Assembly (NCBI RefSeq): GCF_003413745.1
Contig: NZ_QVID01000001.1
Location: 1,426,001 to 1,490,000, forward strand
Direction of reading: 5' to 3'
Length of the DNA stretch: 64,000 nt
Source: Marixanthomonas ophiurae
GTDB taxonomy: Bacteria; Bacteroidota; Bacteroidia; Flavobacteriales; Flavobacteriaceae
Position numbers and translations under genes: made by a program. Under the pieces are notes generated by a model that saw nothing but the letters and a program-made list of their open reading frames with translations, did no database searches and was not told where the DNA came from. Positions 16,800 to 26,775 of the stretch are shown here, in pieces (position 1 is the first letter of the stretch; the number at the start of each line of letters is the position of its first letter).

Positions 16800-19205
16800 T
16801 TAAAAATTAGCTCGTAGCGAAAGGATGAAATTTCTTCCAGCACCTGAAATACCAGAGCTATAAGGACGGTATCTTCGGTCTGTAATATTTTCAAGACCGC
16901 CCGTAACCGTGAACATATCGCTTAGACGGTAACTTGCTTTATAATTTAGCGTGTACCAACCTGCCGCGTATGGATTTCCGTTTTCATCAATGGCATATAT
17001 TTCTGTTTTGCCTTTTTCTCCTTCAGGAAGATCTTCAAAATCACGTTTACCACTGTAATTCATATATACTTGCATATTCAGGTTTTGAGCGCCATACGTT
17101 AATCTGGAAACACCAAACCATGGTGCGGCGTGACGAGAACGGCTAGTAGTACCATCATCTAATTCTTCTTCACCATATTGGTAATTAAAGTCTGATGAAA
17201 AACCAAAACCGTTTGAGAGTTTTACCTCCACACCAGCTTGTAAGCCATATACGTTTGCCTCAGCAGCATTTTGAATAGCTTGCACTTGACTTAATTCTCC
17301 ATCATAAACAATACTGTCTTGTCCGTTCAACTTAAAATCACGACGAACCAATGCATTCTTTAAATGTGTATAATATCCCGTCACATCTACTTTCACAACA
17401 TCACTAAACACTTTTGCTACGCCAATATCAATATTATAAGCATATTCAGAATCTAAATCTGGGTTAGGAATAACTACTGAACCAGGTTCTGAATCGAATA
17501 CTTTACCTACATCATCTACATTGGGCGCTCTAAAAGCTGTAGAGGCGTTAGAACTAATAACCCAATCATCAGCTGGTTTGTAAACTACTCCTAAACTTCC
17601 AGTTAAATTTCCATTTTCCAATGAAGCTGTTTCAAAAGGAAATGGATAGAAATTAGTGTCAAATTCAGCATCCAATTTTATAAAGTTATACCGAAGTCCA
17701 CCCTGCAAAAGTACTTGATCGTTTATAGTAAATTGATCTGAAACATAAGCCGCGTAAGAGGCCCAAGTTGCTTCGGGATATCGGCTTGGCCCCGGCTGGC
17801 TAACGCCTGTTTCAATATTAAGATCAGTTCCGGTAGAGTTTACATCATTACTTACAAACTCTAATCCATAATAAAGCTCATGTTTACTTCCTATGGCTTT
17901 TGTGAAATCAATATTAGCAGAATAAGCATCTACTTTTTCAACACGTGTTTCACGGTTTGCGTCATTAAAATTTCGACTGATACGGCTTTCTTCAAAATTT
18001 TGAACAGCTAAACGTACAGATAACTGATTGTACAGACTATTTTGCTTAGAATGTGTGAGGTTTAAATTATTCATCATCCATTTTTGAGGACCATATTTCC
18101 ATTCACCGTACCGTGGAGCTCCGTCACGCGTACGTTGATGGCGATCATATCTTCCATATTCAGATGTTTCGGAATAATGTAATCCATACTGAAAGTCCCA
18201 GTTGTCATTAGGTTTAAAGCGTACTTTTTGCATCAAATTAATTTGTGAATACGCTGAAGGGGTTTGTACGCGAGGATCTTCGTTAGTTACTACTACATCC
18301 ATACTATCTTGACGTTTTACGAAGTAAGGGCGTAAAAATTCATCGGGACCTTCGCTACCTTGCTTTAAATCTTCATAATCATATGAAGTAATACTGGTAG
18401 TAAACGCCCATTTTTTCCAACCTACATTAACATCTAAATGAGCTGTTTTTTCATTGTTTGCCGATGCATAACGCGTCACTGCTTTTCCGGTAATAAAAGG
18501 TTTATCATCTAGTGAAAATTGGGGGGTTAGCGTCTGAAAGCTCATCACACCACCAATGGCGTCACTTCCATAAACAACTGAGCCTGGACCAAAAAGTACT
18601 TCAGTGTGTTCAGTAGCAAAGGGGTCAAGAGAAATTATGTTCTGTAGGTTTCCACCTCTAAATATTGCCGTATTCATACGTACACCATCAATAGTGTAAA
18701 CCAGTCTGTTTGTCGCAAAACCTCGTATCATAGGGCTTCCGCCACCTTGTTGACTTTTTTGAATGAATACTTTTCCAGAAATTCCCAACAAGTCAGCTGC
18801 TGTTTGTGGGTTTTGTAATGCAATTTCCTTTGGAGAAATTGAAATAACTTTCGATGGAATATCTGATGAAGATTGGTTCCATCGTGTAGCTGAGACAACC
18901 ACTTCATCCATACTAATGTTAGATGGTTCCATTAATATTATAAAATTTGATGATTGAAGTTCATCGTAGCTTTTTATTTGTGTTTTATAGCCAAGTGTTC
19001 TTATTTCAATTTTTTCAGCATCTTTTAAAGCCGAAATATCTGCCTGTCCTTTAGAGTTTGTCGTGGAATAGGCATTCGTGCTTTTACTGATAAGAGTAAC
19101 CAGCTCCAGAGCTTGTTCTGTATCCTGATCTTGAATGGTGATTATTTGGGCGTTTGTAGTGTAAGCAAAGCCTAATAATACCATCAATAAAATAATTTTT
19201 TTCAT
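16800..19205 (-). CDS. TonB-dependent outer-membrane receptor, hemoglobin/heme-receptor-like
   Basis: 801 residues with signal peptide MKKIILLMVLLGFAYTTNAQ, a carboxypeptidase-like domain (about 21-95), a plug (about 105-225) and a 22-strand-type barrel ending in Phe (FILSLRANF). Plug motifs are VVVSATRWNQSSSDIPSKVI, SPMIRGFATNRLVYTIDGVR and LFGPGSVVYGSDAIGGVM. The MIRGF...DGVRMN pattern and spacing resemble the hemoglobin/heme/transferrin receptor subfamily, but the ligand is not provable; no HmuY, heme oxygenase or siderophore genes are nearby. The terminal PYSSGISGAGRNF is usual for this subgroup. A small unknown gene lies 103 bp upstream on the same strand and may belong to the same unit. 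Confidence 0.88.
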   Translation of the reverse strand: MKKIILLMVLLGFAYTTNAQIITIQDQDTEQALELVTLISKSTNAYSTTNSKGQADISALKDAEKIEIRTLGYKTQIKSYDELQSSNFIILMEPSNISMDEVVVSATRWNQSSSDIPSKVISISPKEIALQNPQTAADLLGISGKVFIQKSQQGGGSPMIRGFATNRLVYTIDGVRMNTAIFRGGNLQNIISLDPFATEHTEVLFGPGSVVYGSDAIGGVMSFQTLTPQFSLDDKPFITGKAVTRYASANNEKTAHLDVNVGWKKWAFTTSITSYDYEDLKQGSEGPDEFLRPYFVKRQDSMDVVVTNEDPRVQTPSAYSQINLMQKVRFKPNDNWDFQYGLHYSETSEYGRYDRHQRTRDGAPRYGEWKYGPQKWMMNNLNLTHSKQNSLYNQLSVRLAVQNFEESRISRNFNDANRETRVEKVDAYSANIDFTKAIGSKHELYYGLEFVSNDVNSTGTDLNIETGVSQPGPSRYPEATWASYAAYVSDQFTINDQVLLQGGLRYNFIKLDAEFDTNFYPFPFETASLENGNLTGSLGVVYKPADDWVISSNASTAFRAPNVDDVGKVFDSEPGSVVIPNPDLDSEYAYNIDIGVAKVFSDVVKVDVTGYYTHLKNALVRRDFKLNGQDSIVYDGELSQVQAIQNAAEANVYGLQAGVEVKLSNGFGFSSDFNYQYGEEELDDGTTSRSRHAAPWFGVSRLTYGAQNLNMQVYMNYSGKRDFEDLPEGEKGKTEIYAIDENGNPYAAGWYTLNYKASYRLSDMFTVTGGLENITDRRYRPYSSGISGAGRNFILSLRANF

Positions 19206-19308
19206 TGTAAAGTAATTAATTTTAAACTAAATATTTTTTAATACAGTTATGGATATAACTGCGTAAATCACCTAATAAAAGGTGAAAAGTAAAAAGTTGA
19301 ATATGTGC

Positions 19309-19845
19309 TTAAATTACTCGAGGAGGTGTTTCTGGTGGTGGAAAGGAAATTGATTGGTAATAAATAGTAGAATAAATAATTTTTTCTTTTAGAGTATCTG
19401 TATCTGCAGCATAAAACTGCCAAATAGGTTTGGTTTGGATAAATAGTGTGCGGTAAAAGCTTGTTAGTTTTTTATGCTTTTCATCGGTTTCTGTGTCAGC
19501 TTTTAAAACCCCCAAAAAGATTTTATTTAAATCTTTATTTAATTTTGTTTCTTCATAATCCCACCAACACCAATAGGCTATACTGTCTTTAGTGATATTA
19601 GTCTCAACAATATCATACATCTGTCCTTTATACTCAAATTCTTTAGCGTGTTCCCATCTTACTTTTTTATCAATTTCAGCTTTTGAAAATTTCAGTAGAA
19701 CAAGTTCTTCTTTGTCAATACCAGCGATTAGTTTCCACTTAACTTCTTTTTTAAGACTTTTTTTATGAAAAGTTAACCATATATAAGTGCCTGCTGAGGG
19801 TAGCAGTAAGCATAACAATAGAAATATGCCTATGTATTTCTTCAT
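19309..19845 (-). CDS. Uncharacterised membrane-anchored protein upstream of the TonB receptor
   Basis: 178 residues. A hydrophobic N-terminus (IGIFLLLCLLLPSAGTYIWL) acts as a signal anchor or signal peptide. The extracytoplasmic part is lysine- and tryptophan-rich with no motif I recognise (VKWKLIAGIDKEELVLLKFS, YWCWWDYEETKLNKDLNKIF). It ends in a proline cluster (ISFPPPETPPRVI). Flavobacteria often encode small proline-tailed proteins just before TonB-dependent receptors, and this layout fits, but membership in any named family is a guess. The gap of 103 bp to the receptor contains no terminator. It probably helps the receptor or senses its substrate; this is inference. Confidence 0.6.
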   Translation of the reverse strand: MKKYIGIFLLLCLLLPSAGTYIWLTFHKKSLKKEVKWKLIAGIDKEELVLLKFSKAEIDKKVRWEHAKEFEYKGQMYDIVETNITKDSIAYWCWWDYEETKLNKDLNKIFLGVLKADTETDEKHKKLTSFYRTLFIQTKPIWQFYAADTDTLKEKIIYSTIYYQSISFPPPETPPRVI

Positions 19846-19981
19846 TTAGGGTAAGGGTATTGCTAGCAAATGTAATTAATTTAATGCTTCTTCTACCTCT
19901 TGCTAGTTTGAGTTTTAAAAAAGCCCATCTTCTTAATATAAAATTAAACTTGTTTTTGCTGTATTAACCGTCTAAAAGAGT

Positions 19982-19989
19982 TATTTTTG
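19982..19989 (+). promoter_or_regulatory. -7 box (TATTTTTG) of the ppa promoter
   Basis: TATTTTTG matches TANNTTTG 60 bp before the pyrophosphatase ATG. It is a consensus-only assignment. Confidence 0.55.
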
Positions 19990-20048
19990 CACCCCCAAAG
20001 TAAGCTGGTTTTATCAGTTAAAAGGAAGATAATAATAAACTAAATAAA

Positions 20049-20576
20049 ATGACTGCAGACAAAGTACAGACTTTCGATGTATTGATCGAGATCCCGAAAG
20101 GAAGCCGAAACAAGTATGAGTACGATTTTGAATTAAAAAAAATACGGTATGACCGTATGATTTTTTCATCTATGATGTATCCGGCAGATTATGGTTTTAT
20201 GCCAGAAACCTTGGCATTAGACGGTGACCCGTTAGATGTTTTGGTGTTAGTGACCGAACCAACCTTCCCTGGTTGTGTAATTGAAGTAAAGCCTATTGGT
20301 GTGTTCCATATGGCAGATGAAAAAGGTCCAGATGAAAAAGTTATTTGCGTCCCTATAAGTGACCCAATTGCAAATAATGTGAATGACCTATCTGAGCTAA
20401 ACCCACACCTTATTAAAGAAATTGAACATTTTTTTCAAGTATATAAGGATTTAGAAGAAAAGAAAGTAGATGTTGGTGGTTGGGGTGATGTTGAAGCTGC
20501 AAAAGAAATTGTTGCTAAATGTATAGATCGTTTTAGAGAAAGCGATGTTCCTTTTAAGGAAGTAAGTATTCGTTAA
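20049..20576 (+). CDS. ppa: Soluble inorganic pyrophosphatase
   Basis: 175 residues, family I length. The substrate and metal-binding signatures are EIPKGSRNKYEYDFE, YPADYGFMPETLALDGDPLD (with the DGDPLDVL metal-binding aspartates) and VPISDPIANNV. It hydrolyses pyrophosphate to phosphate in the cytoplasm. It stands 1.4 kb from a membrane pyrophosphatase with an unrelated gene between on the opposite strand. A stem-loop terminator follows immediately. Confidence 0.97.
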   Translation: MTADKVQTFDVLIEIPKGSRNKYEYDFELKKIRYDRMIFSSMMYPADYGFMPETLALDGDPLDVLVLVTEPTFPGCVIEVKPIGVFHMADEKGPDEKVICVPISDPIANNVNDLSELNPHLIKEIEHFFQVYKDLEEKKVDVGGWGDVEAAKEIVAKCIDRFRESDVPFKEVSIR

Positions 20577-20611
20577 TTTTTTTTCTTTAAATAAGAAGAG
20601 AATCATATAAT

Positions 20612-20645
20612 AAAGGGCAATAACCAATTTGGTTGTTGCTTTTTT
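20612..20645 (+). terminator. Terminator after ppa
   Basis: GCAATAACCAA pairs with TTGGTTGTTGC (one G-U) across a tight loop and is followed by TTTTTTG. It sits 36 bp past the ppa stop and would also lie just beyond the end of the opposing ATP-grasp gene. Confidence 0.8.
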
Positions 20646-20664
20646 GTTTTGCCTAACATTGAAG

Positions 20665-21726
20665 TTATATGAATTTAAATTGAATTATTTTTTTATTCTG
20701 AAGAAAATGGGCCTGCATTTCCCGAATGCCAATTTGGTATTTTAAGTAAGGAGTACCTTTACTTTTATGGTTTATTTGGCTTATCTCAAACATATATTTT
20801 ATGTGTTTTGCCAACGTTTTCCATGCAAATAATAAGGAATGTTCTGGATCGTAAATATGGGTGGGCTCGCTTTTGGCGCCATTTAATTCTACAATCATCA
20901 GGTTTTTTCCCTGCTCTAATTCGTCAACTGTGTTGTACATAATGTCTAACCTTCCATAGTAAAATCCGTCAATTTGAAGACAGATTTTATTAATACTTTC
21001 CGTAAGCTGGGGCGTTATAATTGAGCTGAAGTCATTAAATTTTGCTCCTCGGGAGTGACTTCCGTAGGGCATTAAATTTAGTTTTTCACCTTTTGTGAGT
21101 ACTTTATTAAAAATGGCTCCGTGTTCTTTTTTAAGATTTTTTAATTGAATTTGAAACCGTGGAGTTTTGTTAAGCAGTTCTTCTATTGTTGAGGTGCCAT
21201 CACCTATGATTGCCAGAGTTTCTTTAAAAACAACTCCTGTGATTTTTCCTTTCTCTTTATTGGGATAACGCACATAAAACACACCAATTTCATTAGGATA
21301 TGGTATAAAATCTTGAATTAAATAGTCAAAATTTGCTTTTTGGTGATAGTCAAACAATTCTTTTTCTGAATGTATTTTTTGAACCGCACTCCCTCGAAGA
21401 CCTATATCAGGTTTAGCGATAAGCGGAAATGTTAGGCCTTTCTTTTTTAAGAATACTTTTATTCCTTCCGAAGTGGTTTTGGGATGTATTAAAACGGTTT
21501 TGGCGTAATATTTTTTAGGGATAAGATTGTACACCTTTTTTTTGGATTCCATCATAAGACCCCCATTTTTTATAGATGGATTCACGGCATTAAAAAAACA
21601 AATGGATTTCGCTTTAATTGAATAATAGCCATAGAGTAAATAGATAGGAAAATAAATAACGTGTAAAGGCCAGTATTCCCAATGTGTTAGTTTATGCCAA
21701 AATATTTGTAGTGCTCTAAGAGTCAT
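20665..21726 (-). CDS. ATP-grasp domain protein, membrane-proximal
   Basis: 353 residues. The N-terminus has a hydrophobic patch (YWPLHVIYFPIYLLYGYY) that could associate with the membrane. An ATP-grasp fold follows: FPLIAKPDIGLRGSAVQKIH (ATP-binding lysine), DYLIQDFIPYPNEIGVFYVR, and DGFYYGRLDIMYNTVDELEQ with the metal-binding MIVELNGAKSEPTHIYDPEH. These resemble D-Ala-D-Ala ligase-like and carboxylate-amine ligase-type enzymes, which join carboxylates to amines with ATP. The substrate is not identifiable. It stands alone between ppa and the membrane pyrophosphatase gene on the opposite strand. Confidence 0.75.
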   Translation of the reverse strand: MTLRALQIFWHKLTHWEYWPLHVIYFPIYLLYGYYSIKAKSICFFNAVNPSIKNGGLMMESKKKVYNLIPKKYYAKTVLIHPKTTSEGIKVFLKKKGLTFPLIAKPDIGLRGSAVQKIHSEKELFDYHQKANFDYLIQDFIPYPNEIGVFYVRYPNKEKGKITGVVFKETLAIIGDGTSTIEELLNKTPRFQIQLKNLKKEHGAIFNKVLTKGEKLNLMPYGSHSRGAKFNDFSSIITPQLTESINKICLQIDGFYYGRLDIMYNTVDELEQGKNLMIVELNGAKSEPTHIYDPEHSLLFAWKTLAKHIKYMFEISQINHKSKGTPYLKYQIGIREMQAHFLQNKKIIQFKFI

Positions 21727-21945
21727 AAATTTTCTGAATTTGTATTTTTTAAAATATTTACGGTACGTGATGGTTGAAATAAAACAAATGTAAAAACACT
21801 AGTTTGAAACCTGTTTTATAAAATAAATTATATTGATATAAGTTACATAATAATTAACTTAAGATAAATTTATTGGATATTTTTTTCAGAAAAATAGATT
21901 GCTAGGTATAAAATTTTAAATATTTCATATCCCAACCTATTTACT

Positions 21946-21953
21946 TACTTTTG
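21946..21953 (+). promoter_or_regulatory. -7 box (TACTTTTG) of the membrane pyrophosphatase promoter
   Basis: TACTTTTG fits TANNTTTG, 42 bp before the ATG at 21995. The rest of the gap 21727-21994 is AT-rich and shows no gene. Confidence 0.55.
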
Positions 21954-21994
21954 GTTTTTGAAAAATTAAAAACCAATCTAAAATTAATTATAAA

Positions 21995-24427
21995 ATGGAA
22001 CAGAATATTATCTTTATCCCTATCGTACTGGCCATTCTTGGCCTTCTTTTTATGCTTGTTAAAATGAGCTGGGTAAAAAAGCAGCCTGCTGGTAGCGATC
22101 GTATGCAATCTATTTCAAAAAGTATTAAAGAAGGTGCACTTGCCTTTCTAAGTGCAGAATATAGGCTGTTAGCCATCTTTGCAGTTATTGCAGCTGTCTT
22201 GTTATTTGTTGTTTCCACCTTGGTACCATCTACCAGTTGGATGATTGTACCTGCTTTTTTAATAGGAGCTGTTTTTTCTGCCTTGGCCGGAAATATAGGA
22301 ATGCGAATTGCTACCGATGCAAACGCCCGTACTGCCGAAGCCGCAAAAACAAGCTTACCACAAGCATTAAAAGTCTCTTTTGGTGGTGGTACTGTAATGG
22401 GGCTTGGCGTAGCCGGTCTTGCTGTGTTGGGTCTAAGTTTATTCTTTATGTTTTTTACCAGCCAGTTTATTGTCGAAGGCGGCGATTTTTATGGTGATAT
22501 GACTGTTGTACTTGAAGCCTTGGCAGGATTTTCTCTAGGTGCAGAAAGTATCGCACTTTTCGCCCGTGTAGGTGGTGGTATTTACACCAAAGCAGCCGAT
22601 GTAGGTGCCGATTTGGTAGGAAAAGTAGAAGCTGGTATTCCAGAAGACGATCCACGTAACCCTGCGACGATTGCTGATAACGTTGGGGACAATGTTGGGG
22701 ATGTTGCCGGTATGGGCGCCGATCTCTTTGGGAGTTATGTTGCAACCGTTTTAGCCGCCATGGTGTTGGGTAATTACGTAATTCGCGATATGAGCGTGGA
22801 TGGACAGTTTACAGATGCCTTCGGAAATATGGGGCCAATATTATTACCTATATTAATCGCCGGAGTAGGGATTTTAGCGTCTATTATTGGAACTTTTTTA
22901 GTTGGAATTAAAAATAACGATGCGAAAGAACCACAAGTTCAAAGAGCTCTAGATATGGGTAACTGGACGGCAATCGTTCTTACATTGATTGCCAGCTGGT
23001 TTTTAATAGATTGGATGTTACCAGAAACTATGACCATGGCATTCTTTGGCGAAGGGGTTAAAGAAATACCAAGTATTAACGTCTTTTGGGCCGCTTGTAT
23101 TGGGTTAGCTGTAGGAGCATTGATATCGTATGTAACCGCATATTACACAAGTTTAGGTAAAAAACCGGTAATGGATATTGTTCAAAATTCTTCAACAGGT
23201 GCTGGAACAAATATTATTGCAGGATTAGCTGTTGGTATGAAATCTACATTTTGGAGTGTATTGCTTTTTGCTGCGGCTATTTATGGTTCGTATGAATTCG
23301 CAGGGTTTTATGGAGTTGCCTTGGCGGCTTCAGCGATGATGGCCACAACAGCTATGCAGTTGGCAATCGATGCCTTTGGGCCTATTGCCGATAACGCCGG
23401 TGGAGTTGCCGAAATGAGCGAATTAGAACCTCACGTTCGTGAACGTACCGATATTTTAGATTCCGTAGGGAATACAACCGCAGCGGTCGGGAAAGGATTT
23501 GCTATTGCCTCAGCAGCATTAACTGCATTAGCATTATTTGCCGCCTATGTTACGTTTACAGGTATTGATGGAATTAATATTTTCCGTGCCGATGTATTGG
23601 CGATGTTATTTGTTGGAGGAATGATTCCAGTAGTATTTTCAGCAATGGCGATGAAATCCGTTGGTAAGGCCGCAATGAAAATGGTACAAGAAGTTCGCCG
23701 ACAGTTTAAAGAAATTCCAGGAATTATGGAAGGTACGGCCACCCCAGAATATGGGAAGTGTGTAGATATTTCAACAAAAGCTGCTTTACGGGAAATGATT
23801 CTTCCAGGTCTGTTGACTATTATAACACCTATTTTTATTGGGCTGGTATTTGGAGCAGAACCTCTTGGAGGTTATATGGCTGGTGTTTGTGTAAGCGGTG
23901 TAATGTGGGCGATCTTTCAGAATAACGCTGGAGGTGCTTGGGACAATGCTAAAAAATCGTTTGAAGCTGGAGTAATTATTAACGGTGAAATGACCTATAA
24001 GGGAAGCGAAGCCCATAAAGCGGCTGTTACAGGAGATACTGTTGGAGATCCTTTTAAAGATACTTCAGGACCTTCAATGAATATTTTGATTAAATTGACG
24101 TGTTTGGTAGCCTTGGTGATTGCGCCAATTTTAGGAGGTCACGGTGAGGAAACTGAAATGGAAGGCGATAATGTTTCACAAGAAATGTATATGATTGACG
24201 AAGACGGAAACCAAACATTATTAACCGATAACCAAGCGGGACAGGTAAAAGAAGTTTCGAAAGAAATTATGGTGAGCTTATCGTCAAATGATACGTTAAC
24301 TACGGCTGATGTTACTGTCAGGACTACCAAAGATGGTGAAACCACAACCGAAAAGAAAACCTTTTCTGGAACCGAAGAGGAAGTTAATATGCAAATTGAA
24401 GAACTTCGGGATCAATCTCAGAAATAG
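21995..24427 (+). CDS. hppA: Ion-translocating membrane pyrophosphatase
   Basis: 810 residues with about 16 membrane helices. Catalytic motifs are [20 protein letters not shown] (about 190-209), [19 protein letters not shown] and [16 protein letters not shown], plus [12 protein letters not shown] near the C-terminus. It pumps H+ or Na+ on hydrolysing PPi. The helix-6 glutamate used for ion selection in most relatives is absent ([12 protein letters not shown], Gly246). A glutamate appears instead in helix 5 ([10 protein letters not shown], Glu184), where a serine is common. [10 protein letters not shown], with Ala after TT-A, indicates K+-dependence. Residues 715-810 are a charged, extra C-terminal tail not found in the core family. 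Confidence 0.96.
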   Translation: MEQNIIFIPIVLAILGLLFMLVKMSWVKKQPAGSDRMQSISKSIKEGALAFLSAEYRLLAIFAVIAAVLLFVVSTLVPSTSWMIVPAFLIGAVFSALAGNIGMRIATDANARTAEAAKTSLPQALKVSFGGGTVMGLGVAGLAVLGLSLFFMFFTSQFIVEGGDFYGDMTVVLEALAGFSLGAESIALFARVGGGIYTKAADVGADLVGKVEAGIPEDDPRNPATIADNVGDNVGDVAGMGADLFGSYVATVLAAMVLGNYVIRDMSVDGQFTDAFGNMGPILLPILIAGVGILASIIGTFLVGIKNNDAKEPQVQRALDMGNWTAIVLTLIASWFLIDWMLPETMTMAFFGEGVKEIPSINVFWAACIGLAVGALISYVTAYYTSLGKKPVMDIVQNSSTGAGTNIIAGLAVGMKSTFWSVLLFAAAIYGSYEFAGFYGVALAASAMMATTAMQLAIDAFGPIADNAGGVAEMSELEPHVRERTDILDSVGNTTAAVGKGFAIASAALTALALFAAYVTFTGIDGINIFRADVLAMLFVGGMIPVVFSAMAMKSVGKAAMKMVQEVRRQFKEIPGIMEGTATPEYGKCVDISTKAALREMILPGLLTIITPIFIGLVFGAEPLGGYMAGVCVSGVMWAIFQNNAGGAWDNAKKSFEAGVIINGEMTYKGSEAHKAAVTGDTVGDPFKDTSGPSMNILIKLTCLVALVIAPILGGHGEETEMEGDNVSQEMYMIDEDGNQTLLTDNQAGQVKEVSKEIMVSLSSNDTLTTADVTVRTTKDGETTTEKKTFSGTEEEVNMQIEELRDQSQK

Positions 24428-24450
24428 GACTTCTTTGTTAAAATAAATTT

Positions 24451-24479
24451 AAACCCTGCTGATTCAGCAGGGTTTTTTT
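24451..24479 (+). terminator. Terminator after hppA
   Basis: AAACCCTGCTG pairs perfectly with CAGCAGGGTTT around a three-base loop and runs into T7. It lies 24 bp past the stop. Confidence 0.9.
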
Positions 24480-24504
24480 ATGAGATTGTAGTATCTTTCA
24501 GATA

Positions 24505-25770
24505 ATGAACTACGACGATTTAATAACATTAGGAATTGCTTTTGGCTTAGGTATGTTAGTAGGTTTGCAACGACAGCGAACCGATAATAAAATGGCCGGA
24601 GTAAGAACATTCACGCTTATTTCTATTTTAGGAGTAGTAGCTGGTTTTTTAAGTAGGGATTATGAAAACCCCTACATACTTCCAGTAATGGGTTTGGCTC
24701 TAACAGGCTTATTGATTACCGCTAATATTATAAAGCTTAAAAAAATAAATGAAGCCGATATAGGTCAAACCACCGAAGTTGCTGCATTGCTCATGTTTGC
24801 AATCGGGGGTTATTTAGTGTTGGGAGATCAAATAATTGGTGTTGTTGTTGGTGGTGTTATGGCTGTATTGTTATACGTAAAGGAACATCTGCACGATTTT
24901 ATTGAAAAATTAAAAGACAAAGACTTAGCGGCAATCATGACATTTGCTGGAATCTCATTAGTTATTTTACCAATACTACCTGATAAAACCTATGGACCTT
25001 TAGATGTTTTAAACCCTAAAAATATATGGCTGATGGTTACACTTATTGTAGGCATAAGTGTAATAGGGTATTTTATTTACAAATTTGTAGGTAAAAAAGT
25101 AGGCGTTATTTCAAATGGGGTATTAGGAGGTTTAATCAGTAGTACTGCCACCACAGTAAGCTATGCGCGGAAAACAAAAGATGCCAAAAATATTGGAAAA
25201 ATGGCAGCTTTTGTTATAACTGCAGCTTCTGCCATTGCATTGGTCAGAGTGTTAATAGAAGTAGGAATTGTCATTCCTGAAAAGCTACCTCAGATAATGT
25301 TACCGATCATAGTTGAGCTTATAATTATGATATTGTTGTGTGTAGGCTTGTTTTATTTGTTTAACAATGACGGAAAAGATGATGAAATGCCTGAGCCTAA
25401 AAACCCTGCTCAATTTAAAAGTGCATTAATCTTCGGTCTTTTATATGGTCTTATTTTATTAGCTGTAGCATTCACAAAAGAAGAATTTGGTAACGAAGCA
25501 TTGTATGTAGTAGCAGTTATAAGTGGGTTGACCGATGTAGATGCGATTACACTTTCCTTATCGCAAACCATGAAAGGAGGAGGACTGAAAACTGAAACAG
25601 GGTGGCGTTTAATTTTATTAGCTTCCCTTTCAAACTTACTTTTTAAAGGAATTATGGCAGCCGTTTTAGGAACCAAAGAATTAACAAAATGGATTTCAAT
25701 TTCTTTCGGTATTTCAATAGCAGCGGGTTTACTATTAATGTGGTTGTGGCCGGAAAATTGGGTGCTATAA
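24505..25770 (+). CDS. MgtC/SapB and DUF4010 membrane protein
   Basis: 421 residues, almost wholly hydrophobic with roughly 11-12 helices. The N-terminal part matches MgtC/SapB (GIAFGLGMLVGLQRQRTDNK, AGVRTFTLISILGVVAGFLS). The C-terminal part matches DUF4010 (SNGVLGGLISSTATTVSYAR, SGLTDVDAITLSLSQTMKGG). MgtC-type proteins are linked to Mg2+ limitation and growth in host cells, but this longer form has no known substrate. Its stop directly abuts the GTG start of the next gene (TAAGTG), so the two are translated as a coupled pair. Confidence 0.85.
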   Translation: MNYDDLITLGIAFGLGMLVGLQRQRTDNKMAGVRTFTLISILGVVAGFLSRDYENPYILPVMGLALTGLLITANIIKLKKINEADIGQTTEVAALLMFAIGGYLVLGDQIIGVVVGGVMAVLLYVKEHLHDFIEKLKDKDLAAIMTFAGISLVILPILPDKTYGPLDVLNPKNIWLMVTLIVGISVIGYFIYKFVGKKVGVISNGVLGGLISSTATTVSYARKTKDAKNIGKMAAFVITAASAIALVRVLIEVGIVIPEKLPQIMLPIIVELIIMILLCVGLFYLFNNDGKDDEMPEPKNPAQFKSALIFGLLYGLILLAVAFTKEEFGNEALYVVAVISGLTDVDAITLSLSQTMKGGGLKTETGWRLILLASLSNLLFKGIMAAVLGTKELTKWISISFGISIAAGLLLMWLWPENWVL

Positions 25771-26775
25771 GTGGGGCTGTTCAAAAAAGATCCGCTACAG
25801 ATAATTACCTTCCACAGTTATGGAACTAACTCGCATTTGTATATACGTGGTAGGGCTTTGGAAGACGAAAACATCGACCTTTCCAAAAATGGAATTTTCA
25901 GCTTGATAAAAAACACTTATAAGCGGTTTGAAACCGACGAAATTCCTTTTACAAAACTTAAAATTACCCTGCCAGATGATTCAGTTTTCTATACAGAAAC
26001 TGATAAAAAAGGTTATTTTAAATTTAAAGAGAATATCCCTAACCTAGCTAAACTGACAAATGAAGAAGCATGGTTGCAATATGAAATCTCTTTTGAAGAG
26101 AAATTTTCTAATAGAATTATAAACAACCAAAACCGGTTTCCCGGTGAGATGCTTATTCCTTCAAGTAAAAGTGAATTCGGAGTAATTAGCGATATTGATG
26201 ATACTATAATCCATACCGGTGTTGCTTCTTTTTTAAAGTTGAAGCTTGTTTTTAATACTTTCTTCAGAAATGCGGAAAGCAGATCACCCTTGGAAGGTGC
26301 TTCAGAATTTTATCAGTTGTTACATCAAGGAAAAACGGGAAAGGAAGCCAACCCGTTATTTTATGTAAGCCATAGCCCTTGGAATTTATACAGATACTTA
26401 GAGTTATTTTTAAAAGCAAATACCTTTTCTAAAGGACCAATTTTATTGAGAAGTTTACCTAGACCTTTCCGAAGAAAAAAGGTAGAAGAGAAACCGCAAA
26501 AGCAAAAAGAAATTCTCAACATTCTAAAAACCTATCCAAATATGAGCTTTATTTTAATAGGGGACGGAGGCGAACACGATGCAGATATTTATATAGAAAT
26601 TGCGGAAAAATATCCAAAACAAGTGAAGGCAATTTATCTGCGAAGCGTAAAACACAAAAAGAAAATGAAGCGTATTAAAAGCTTATTTTCTAATTATGAC
26701 ACAACACCTGCATTATTAGTAGAAGATAGCAAAGAGGCTATTGAACACGCACGATCGCAAGGGTTTATAAGTTAA
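25771..26775 (+). CDS. APP1-like phosphatidate phosphatase domain protein (DUF2183)
   Basis: 334 residues from a GTG that touches the previous stop. The C-terminal half carries the HAD-like DXDXT motif in FGVISDIDDTIIHTG (Asp141 and Asp143 with Thr145), followed by SPWNLYRYLELFLKANTF and LIGDGGEHDADIYIEIAEKY, the signature of DUF2183/APP1. Eukaryotic APP1 removes phosphate from phosphatidate; bacterial members are uncharacterised. The first 120 residues form a beta-sheet-like domain. Downstream is convergent ppk1, whose stop overlaps this one by 4 bp. Confidence 0.85.
   Translation: MGLFKKDPLQIITFHSYGTNSHLYIRGRALEDENIDLSKNGIFSLIKNTYKRFETDEIPFTKLKITLPDDSVFYTETDKKGYFKFKENIPNLAKLTNEEAWLQYEISFEEKFSNRIINNQNRFPGEMLIPSSKSEFGVISDIDDTIIHTGVASFLKLKLVFNTFFRNAESRSPLEGASEFYQLLHQGKTGKEANPLFYVSHSPWNLYRYLELFLKANTFSKGPILLRSLPRPFRRKKVEEKPQKQKEILNILKTYPNMSFILIGDGGEHDADIYIEIAEKYPKQVKAIYLRSVKHKKKMKRIKSLFSNYDTTPALLVEDSKEAIEHARSQGFIS

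Noticed and set aside
22467-22745. Minus-strand frame of about 92 codons inside hppA
   Set aside because: Its composition (His/Gln/Arg-rich) is what results from reading the membrane gene backwards; the plus frame has full family motifs.
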